Part shown: piece after piece, positions 57,257 to 64,000 of the stretch | How positions within the stretch are numbered: the first letter of the stretch is position 1 | Layout: each line of letters opens with the position of its first letter | NCBI GenBank assembly: GCA_015039315.1 | Contig: WIDE01000022.1 | Coordinates: 327,968-391,967 of the forward strand | Reading direction: 5' to 3' | DNA length: 64,000 bases | From: Clavulina sp. PMI_390 | Taxonomy: Eukaryota; Basidiomycota; Agaricomycetes; Cantharellales; Hydnaceae | Notes under the pieces: generated by a model | Databases searched by the model: none | The model's input: the letters and a program-made list of their open reading frames with translations, nothing else | What the model was told of the DNA's origin: nothing | Made by a program: the position numbers and the translations under genes

Positions 57257-57410
57257 CATCCACCAAACACTATTATCTTTCCAAGTCAGTTGTAGGGCAT
57301 GGTAGCTACAACTTGTAGAGCTCGTTCACCCCTCTTTCATCAATTCCACGATATTGGGCAGATCATCCGAGCACGTGACAACCTGTGCCCCGTGTTATGG
57401 GCACGCAAAG

Positions 57411-59205
57411 ATGGACAGCACCCCTTTGATTTCAACTGGAGAGCAATGGCTCAACAAACTCAAATTCGACGTCGTTGAGCACATTCTATCATGGCTCGAC
57501 CCGTGGTCGCTTCTCCGGTTTTCATGCGTGAGCCCTGTTGCCGAGCCAAGATAGGACTGTCACGAATACGCTGATTTCCAGTCATGCCAAGCATTTCATA
57601 AATCCTTTTATGACGATTCAGCACTATGGGCCCGTTCATTACGTCGTGCCGAGTTCGAGCATAGCACTGCCCCATATTCCTTCCACCCCTTATCTCCACG
57701 CCCACTGGCCTTGAGAAGAGCGGCGACGCGTCCCGATCGTATCTTCCAATCGATCTCTGGATATGGACATAGATTGACCGGACGCATCGAAAGGTTCACG
57801 CTCGAGTATAATGAACTAGTTGCTGAACGCGGCCTTGAGGGTACATTCAAGTATCACAGCAGCCTCCTTCTTCCAGGTGGGCGGTGGCTTCTCACTACCG
57901 CCATTCTGGACTCCGAAAGCTCAACCAACTCGTATATTTTCTGCTGGGATGTCCTCGCTGCCACTAACATGGGCGCTGGCATCAGCAGCGGATGGAGACC
58001 ACGAGCTGAGCTTGTGTTTGAAGATGTGACACTAAAAGACGTTTTGTCTAATCCCAACCCGATGGAACCAAGAGCTGAATACCTCAAGGCTCAGCTAGCG
58101 GAGGATCGGGAAAGTATATTGATTGCAGCTCGCTCCGAATGTACCAAGACCAGGTAAGTTACCCATAGAGTGGCAATAGGACAGTGTCTTACTCTCCTAT
58201 ATCCTGAACAGCGAGTGGTTTTATCACATTATACAACTAACGTGGGATGCATCTGGTAACCCGTTACTATCGTCAGAGGCGAAAGTCTGTTTCTCACACT
58301 ACTTCGATGATCCCGAAGTCGTGATTGAGTCTGAGCTGACAATAATGGGCGACCTGGTACTCCTTGAAGATTCGCAGCAGGTTGCGGTTTGGAACTGGAG
58401 AGAAGACACATTCGGATTTATCGATGGTGAAAACCATGAGTGGGTGCGTCCGGTGTCCCATTTACACGAATTGTCTCCTCAACTGGTGCGCGTCCTTGAA
58501 CAGGTAACGGGAGAACAGCGTCTCTCGACATTGCTTTTCCCTCCACACCTGTATATAGCTCCAGGATCTCTCAGGAATCTCCTGAGGCTGGAGATACCGA
58601 CTTTCCCTCCAATTAATGCTCTCAACCAGCATCCCCTCCGTCCTCTCTCCTCCGTTCAACAAGATCTCCCATATGGGCAGGATGCAGCGCGACTACAGGA
58701 TGGCGATTTTGTCCTTTTAGATGAGTGGAAGCCGACTGAATCAAACCCTGGGGTTGTTGTCCTCTTGTCTACCGAATGGGAACTCACAGTAGGAAGAAAA
58801 ATCGAAAGTCAGCACACGATCACATTGCGGAGTGACTCCGCGCCGGCACCTCATATTACTCTTTCTGGTGCCGCTGCGCTGAGGCCCATCCAGAAGCGGC
58901 TTTATGCTTTGCGCATGGAAAGCCAAGAGTCTGCTGGACAATTTGGGGTGACCTTCCAAAGGGCACACAATGGCAACGGGCGCCTGCTCGAGTTCCACGT
59001 GAAAATATACCACTTTGATGGAACCAAGTTCCATAATAGTATCTCTCAGACTATGATGGTCGAATCAAAGCCTCAATCCGAAGCAGATGTGCTACCCAAC
59101 TGGAAATGCGCTGGACCACCATGCCTATTATCAGGCACATGCCTCCTTCGAGATCTATTTATTGTTAGAGCAAACCCTGTGGTTGGAATACTCTATGTGG
59201 ATTAG
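57411..59205 (+). CDS. F-box protein, tandem copy 3
   Basis: About 541 residues with ATG 57411. F-box: WLNKLKFDVVEHILSWLDPW, SLLRFSC, then SCQAFHKSFYDDSALWARSL. It is most like copy 2 in later blocks: LLLPGGRWLLTTAIL, YIFCWDVLAATN, VAVWNWREDTFGFIDGENHE and LYIAPGSLRNLLRLEIPTFP. It ends VGILYVD. The 60 nt at 58444-58503 begin GTGCGT and end CAG, encode no stop, and align with the intron of copies 1 and 2. They are therefore treated as an intron although the frame would run through. Same strand, 154 bp after copy 2. Confidence 0.82.
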
Positions 59206-59314
59206 AAAGTAAACGGTTATTCTGGTTTCGGGTTCAGAAAAGCACTGAAATAATATCATTACTGTGGTCCATTGTCGTACAAAGTCGTTAATCCCTCTCG
59301 TGATACAATAGGAT

Positions 59315-60486
59315 CTATACTTGTGTCAAGCTCGTGTTCCGAAGAGTGCGTGCGAGATACTCCTCCCAGTCTACAAGATTAGATGGTATGATGAGCGGAG
59401 AGGTGAAGGACAAAGGAACAGTCCACTCACTTGTAAAGAATCTAGAAACAAGGGGAGAGCAAGGGCGCGTTCAGACATGTGGGACTGCTTCTGGATAAGT
59501 CGACTCTGACATACCTTCTGCTTGCAGCTCGCCCAGCGCCCTCGCGAAACGCTCTTCTTGGCCGTCCTCACCGCCACTAACCGGGGACATGACGTACGCC
59601 TCTTCACCCCCATCATGTGCAGATTCGTACTCTGTATCGTCCCCCATTTCGCTCTTCGAGATACTTGACTGGGGCATCTGCGGTCGTCTGAGGTCTTTTT
59701 CGGAAGGACCTGGCACTGCTGCCCCAGCGGCAGACGAAGATGCGAGAGCTGGAGGCGTCTCGTCTCGCGGGCTTCGCCGGTTCCAGATATGTTCGGGAAC
59801 CCAACTAGGTGTGTGTCTTCCAAAGACGCCTGTGCGAGGCGGCGCAAGCGCTTCACCTTGTGTAATGCTTACATTCGAGGCGTTTCCTACTGCGAGGGCA
59901 TGCAGGCGTGGATTCTCTTCCGGCATCACGATGGGTTGGGAAATGCGTGCTGTCGGGTCCTGAGGATCGCGCTCCAGAGCTGCATCGTGTGTAAACCCAG
60001 CAGTAGCGCGGTAACTTGCGCCTCGGATATCTGTAGAGCTGCCATTGGGGTATTGAGTGCCATCGGCGCTGCTGGCGTATGTGCCTTGTGTGCGAGAACG
60101 GGTTCGCCTCTGGCGGGGCCGATGCTGGTAATAGGAGACGCCCGAAGGCTCGCGAGTCCTCCGTCTTTGTTTTTGAAGCTTTTTGGCTTGGCTCCTTCGG
60201 TATTGTTTCCATACCCAGTTAAAGAAGGAAATTGCCCAAGCAACTCCAACACAAACACCACAGATCTGAGCACAAACCAACAGCCAAGGAAGTCGAAAGG
60301 TGAGATTAGTAGTTGTGGACATCAGAAAGGCCCTTTGGATCATGACCCAGAGAGATGTGAAACGCACGATGCCGGCAATCAACTAAAGAGTCGAGGAGAG
60401 TCAGAGAGGCGTCATCGGCAGAATGACCATTTGAGACGAACCGGAGTCTTGGGATTGGCACCCCGAGGTTCTTCTAAATTCCCCAT
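59315..60486 (-). CDS. two-helix membrane protein of unknown function
   Basis: Exon 1 (60442-60486) encodes MGNLEEPRGANPKTP. Intron 1 ends CTCTTTAG at 60383, giving LIAGIVRFTSLWVMIQRAFL. A second hydrophobic helix follows: WLLVCAQICGVCVGVAWAIS. After it comes a basic stop-transfer run (KQYRRSQAKKLQKQRRR), then ~190 disordered residues rich in Ser, Pro and acidic patches (EMGDDTEYESAHDGGEEA). A final exon after a ~160-nt intron ends in DWEEYLARTLRNTSLTQV (TAG at 59315). An alternative splice through a mini-exon at about 59440 would give a different short tail. No family is recognised. The cytosolic basic-then-acidic tail suggests regulation by phosphorylation, which is a guess. Confidence 0.6.
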
Positions 60487-60683
60487 TATACTAGAAGAAG
60501 AGGTATATACTAAGCAGTGGGGAAGATAGACGTCGTTTTTAGTGGAGCGGCAAGCAGGGTGCTCGGAGCCGTGAGGTGAGCCCGAGGGGGCGTGCCTTGT
60601 TTGTTCCAACGACGTCACAGCCTTGGTAACGCGCCCTCCCTGCCTAGTCACTCAACTGCTGGACGACGGGAGGAGCTGAAACG

Positions 60684-62173
60684 ATGCGGAACCTTTCTAA
60701 ATCATTCTTCTTCGGAATCACTGCATGCCTTGTTGCGCTGGGGGCGGCCCGGCCCTTCCTGTCTGCCGCGGATTCTGAGGGTGTTGAGGCAGAGGGCTTC
60801 TGGCCGCACCTTCCTTGGGATCACGACCATCCTTACAATGCCTCTATCCGACCTCTCGTGAGCCTCTTTTGCTGCTAGTTACTCCTCGATGAGGTGATGT
60901 TCCTGACAAGCTGCTGTGGACTGCCAGGTCTTGTGGCATGGTATGGGCGACTCTGCGTTCTCCGCCTCGATGCTCGAGTTTGCGGAACTCTGCCGGAGCA
61001 CCCATCTTGGGCTCTTTGTGCACATCATCCATATTGAAGATAATTTGGACAAGGACCAACAGGCGGGATTCGTACGTTGTCTCATATTCCCCATTTAAGC
61101 TTCCCCGCAGTCGTCATCGCGTAGTGACTCTCTCTTTGTGAACGCTTCCTTCACGACTTTTTAGTTTGGCAACTTGTGGGACCAATTGGAAGTTGTCCAC
61201 GAGCAACTCAGCAATATCACGGAGCTCAGAAACGGATTCGATGCGTTGGGTTTCAGCCAAGGTCCATGTCAGCCTTCTCGAGCGATGCCCCGCATGTTCT
61301 GACAACTGTTCAGGTGGCCAATTTCTCAGAGCCTACGCAGAGGCGTACAACGACCCTCCTATCAAGAATCTGATAACGCAAGTCTCACTAGTTATCGTTC
61401 TTCCTTCCTCGTTTTTGACACGCGACACTCGGAACCATCCCTCCGTAACCTTCTATTCCACCATATAGCTTCGGCTCTCAGCACATGGGTGTATCCGATC
61501 TCCCCACATGTCGCCCCGGGGACGTCTTCTGCCAACTCGCACGCGTAGCAGCCCGCCGAGGCGTGTATACTTCCTATGCTCAGTCGCACCTCGTGCAGGC
61601 CCAGTACTTCCGCGATCCCAACCAATACGAACGATTCCTCCGGTACAACAACTTCCTCGCCGTGATCAATGGTGAGGTAGACGACCCAGAGACATCCCGC
61701 GCTCGCAACGTGACGTTCAAGGATAATCTCGAGCAACTTGAGGAGCTCGTTCTGGTGATGTGGGACAAAGACACGACTGTCGTACCAAGAGAAAGCTCCT
61801 GGTTTGGCTCCGTAGCTATTCCTAGCGAAGATGAGCGATCGCGATGGGGCATTGGCTGGGGAGACCCCGTGGAAATTGTCCCCATGCGGATGCAGCCCCT
61901 GTACACGAACAACTGGATCGGGCTCAAAACAGTGAGTAGTCGTACTGCACTTGACCTCGTAATAAGAGACGTCTAATATCCCGTCACCATTAGCTTGACG
62001 AGGCAGGGAAAGTGACGCTACTCTCATGCGCGGGCGAACACATGCAAGTAACTCGCGAATGCTGGGAGCCCATCGTCGGAAAGTACGCAGGAAGCGTTGT
62101 TGATGTCGATTCCTCCAAAACCCTGTCCAATTACCAGTCTCAGTCGCAGCCCAAGCTTGTCATTCAGTCCTGA
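60684..62173 (+). CDS. palmitoyl-protein thioesterase 1 (PPT1)
   Basis: Lysosome/vacuole lipase-fold enzyme that removes palmitate from cysteines. Signal peptide MRNLSKSFFFGITACLVALG. Catalytic blocks: VLWHGMGDS, the nucleophile elbow GFSQGGQFLRAY (Ser), Asp in the KDTTVVPRESSWFG loop, and His in CAGEHMQ. Family landmarks NLITFGSQHMGV, CRPGDVFCQLARVAARRGVY and LVQAQYFRDPNQYERFL also match. Exon ends were fixed by motif continuity. The intron 61378-61468 has a GC donor (AACGCAAGT) and a TAG acceptor, and splicing gives NLITFGSQ. The C-terminus NYQSQSQPKLVIQS is short and basic. Stop TGA at 62171. The call is firm. Confidence 0.92.
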
Positions 62174-62527
62174 TTGTGTCTCATGCCAAAACATTGTGTA
62201 ACCTTCCCTGTAATAATTTTCCGTTTCTATGATTGATCGGGCAAGCTGTCGGACTAGCCATTCTATTACCTCTGGGAATTTCACGAACCCCCACAAAGAG
62301 GCTGCATGGATGGTGGGATATGACTGCTGCATATGACTCTCAACACGTGTATATGTGATTTGCCGAATGCTTTGTTATTGTTGACCCTGGTGACCTGACG
62401 TTCAGCTCGTCCTTCTATCTTGCAGCAACTCTGCGTTTGTCGTTAGCCATACAACACCATCCTAATATTTGAGTTCACGACTTTCCGAGGCCAAATTCTA
62501 GAGATAACTATCTCCCAATCTGTATTC
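62174..62527. other. intergenic between PPT1 and DUF7918-type gene
   Basis: No gene seen. It holds the PPT1 3' UTR and the promoter of the last gene. Confidence 0.4.
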
Positions 62528-64000
62528 ATGGTCTATCTTGACGTCGGCGCCGGCACCCTCGAGGTTTGGGTTGAATGCGGTGGTAAAAGGCTACAAGAAT
62601 ACAAACTGACTGAGGTCAGTGGGCCTAAAATGAAAGAGTGCCACGTTCCCTCGGAGGAAAATAAGGTTAGTCACGGAGAATAGTGCGCATAGCCTGTTGC
62701 TCCGAGTATGTCTTAGCCGCAGCTTTGCTCTGTTTCATCCACATTTCGTCCGGTCATTGGCGAGCGGCCCTGTTTCTGACAATTTTCTATATAATAAATA
62801 GGAATTCAGAGTGTGCTTCAAGAAGGCGGGACCCGGATTTGCACCAGTATTTGAGTCTCACCGATTTGACGTATTCCTGGATGGCAAATGGGTGGCTGCC
62901 AAGCCGTTAATAGCTGAACAACACAACAGCACCTATTACATCGACGGAGTCTTTATCAGTGCTACAGAAAGAAAGACGTTAGTTTATCCGTGATGATGTG
63001 GCTAGATTCCTGCTACTAATACCTCCAACTATACTAGCTTCGTGTTCAGCAAACTAGACCTACGGGGTCAGTAACTCAATGACTCACTAAATATTCGTGA
63101 TACAGTATCCTAACTATAGAAACGTTGCTTCCTGCCCTACGCCGTCATACGATCTTCGCTATGCGGATGTCGTATTGGGAAATATAGAGGAGGATGACAT
63201 CTCTTTCACCCACCCTGGCGCTCTCGACAGCTTAGGAACTATCCGAATCTGTCTTCAAGCCGTCTATTTGCACAATTCCGTCTTCCACGCCCCTACAGAT
63301 ACCGATCTACCCTCAAATACCCCTATCAGTGAGAGAGCAAAGAAAGCGGGTGCACATGCGAGTCGGTAGGTCGATCGGCGGGTCACTATTGCATTCAGCT
63401 GAGTCGCTCACATGATTCTTGCCCTCTAGACTAGGGGCAGTCCGGTCAAGTCAGTCGAGGTGGAGACAATCTTGGGCAATTCCTGGATATCCAAAGCACG
63501 GTCTGCGGTTTTTCATTTTTTGTTCTGGCCGCCCTGGCTCATAGCAAGAGTTTTTGCAGAGGTTACATTTCGATATGGGCCGATAGGTGCGCCGGTGCCA
63601 TTAATATATACACCTGGACTCATTCGTGCCCCACGTTCATTTACTTGACGCACGTATCTCCCCCTATCCCATAGAGCTTTTACGAGCGCGCGACATTGCC
63701 CCATCGGCAACAATGGTGTCTTCGCCTGACCAATCACCGGTTGGCTCATCACCGACCTCTGACACAGCGAGCGTGCGCAAATCGACAAGCTCAATTGCGA
63801 GAAAGCGAAAAATTGGCGATGTAGAGGTCGTAGACCTCACAATATCGTCAGACGAAGACGATGCTGGTAGCGGAGAGGATCTGTCGTCCTTGAATCCATC
63901 GGAGCGAACTATCTACCTATCAGCGAAAGTGCGTTAATCTGGTTTGTTTCTTCCGACAAAAGACTGACGAGCGCGCTGAAAACCGTGCACCTGACATCTC
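62528..64000 (+). CDS. DUF7918-type protein with SUMO-interaction-like motif (3' partial)
   Basis: Start ATG 62528 (MVYLDVGAGTLEVWVECGGK). Segments LQEYKLTEVSGPKMKECHVP, EEFRVCFKKAGPG, HRFDVFLDGKWVAAKPL and ATERKTFVFSKLDLR, then EEDDISFTHPGALDSLGTI and RICLQAVYLHNS, fit the basidiomycete DUF7918 beta-rich domain, function unknown. I chose the acceptor at GAAATATAG because the upstream one shifts the frame. Later exons give FRYGPIELLRARDIAP. The Ser-rich tail contains VEVVDLTISSDEDD, a textbook SUMO-interacting motif with an acidic flank, followed by a possible donor (GTGCGT at about 63929) and TDERAENRAPDI. The gene runs off the window. It may bind SUMOylated partners, which is inference. Confidence 0.7.

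Noticed and set aside
63060..63190. Frame break in the DUF7918-type gene
   Set aside because: Skipping the first acceptor (ACTATAG) for GAAATATAG restores the conserved frame (KLDLR-EEDDISF).
1..64000. CRISPR array, bacterial operon or phage-like content
   Set aside because: Introns, a Pol III tRNA gene and eukaryotic protein families throughout. No spaced direct repeats were seen.

Overview
The window looks like nuclear DNA of a filamentous basidiomycete. Genes are closely packed on both strands and most are cut by short GT-AG introns of roughly 50-90 nt. Gene content (Set2 with an SRI domain, Mediator 1, RNA polymerase I A49, TFIIE beta, a DUF7918-type gene, expanded F-box families) fits an Agaricomycete. 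The many F-box genes and the DUF7918-type gene recall the Rhizoctonia/Ceratobasidium group, but that placement is inference. Exon models were built by hand from splice sites and family conservation. The ORFs offered for this window often start at TTG or GTG and run through introns, so boundaries were re-derived.

Layout. 0-0.25 kb: 3' end of an unrecognised + gene. 0.65-4.4 kb (-): a gene with nine tandem Rap1-type Myb-like domains, almost one per exon. 4.7-5.6 kb (+): an ERI1-like exonuclease without its N-terminal catalytic part and with a 145-bp in-frame duplication. 6.0-6.8 kb (+): NAA50-type N-acetyltransferase. 7.54 kb (+): intron-containing tRNA-Ala(AGC). 8.6-11.7 kb (-): MAP kinase kinase of the Mkk1/2 type. 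11.7-16.3 kb: gene-poor. 16.3-20.4 kb (-): eIF2 gamma and Pol I A49. 20.7-23.7 kb (+): Set2. 24.2-26.8 kb (-): disordered nuclear-type protein, divergent from a PP28-type phosphoprotein (27.1-28.0 kb, +). 28.1-29.2 kb (-): 5-formyltetrahydrofolate cyclo-ligase. 29.4-32.5 kb (+): mitochondrial PPR-like protein. 32.6-33.7 kb (-): TFIIE beta, divergent from a BAP31/Yet3-like ER protein (33.9-35.0 kb, +). 35.6 kb (-): small secreted protein. 37.0-39.2 kb (-): two tandem MPC2-type pyruvate carrier genes. 39.5-42.6 kb (-): Med1-like Mediator subunit. 42.8-45.6 kb: tail-to-tail F-box pair. 46.0-48.2 kb (-): GT61-type glycosyltransferase. 48.7-52.7 kb (+): COG5. 52.9-59.2 kb (+): three tandem F-box paralogues. 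59.3-60.5 kb (-): membrane protein of unknown function. 60.7-62.2 kb (+): palmitoyl-protein thioesterase 1. 62.5 kb to the end (+): DUF7918-type gene with a SUMO-interaction-like motif.

Most genes are single-copy housekeeping genes for transcription, translation, Golgi/ER traffic and mitochondria, and they do not form one pathway. The accessory parts are the Myb-repeat gene, the damaged ERI1 gene, the tandem MPC2 pair, the small secreted protein and the five F-box genes. The strongest candidate for something undescribed is the nine-Myb protein, whose symmetric phase-0 exons make a modular DNA-binding array.
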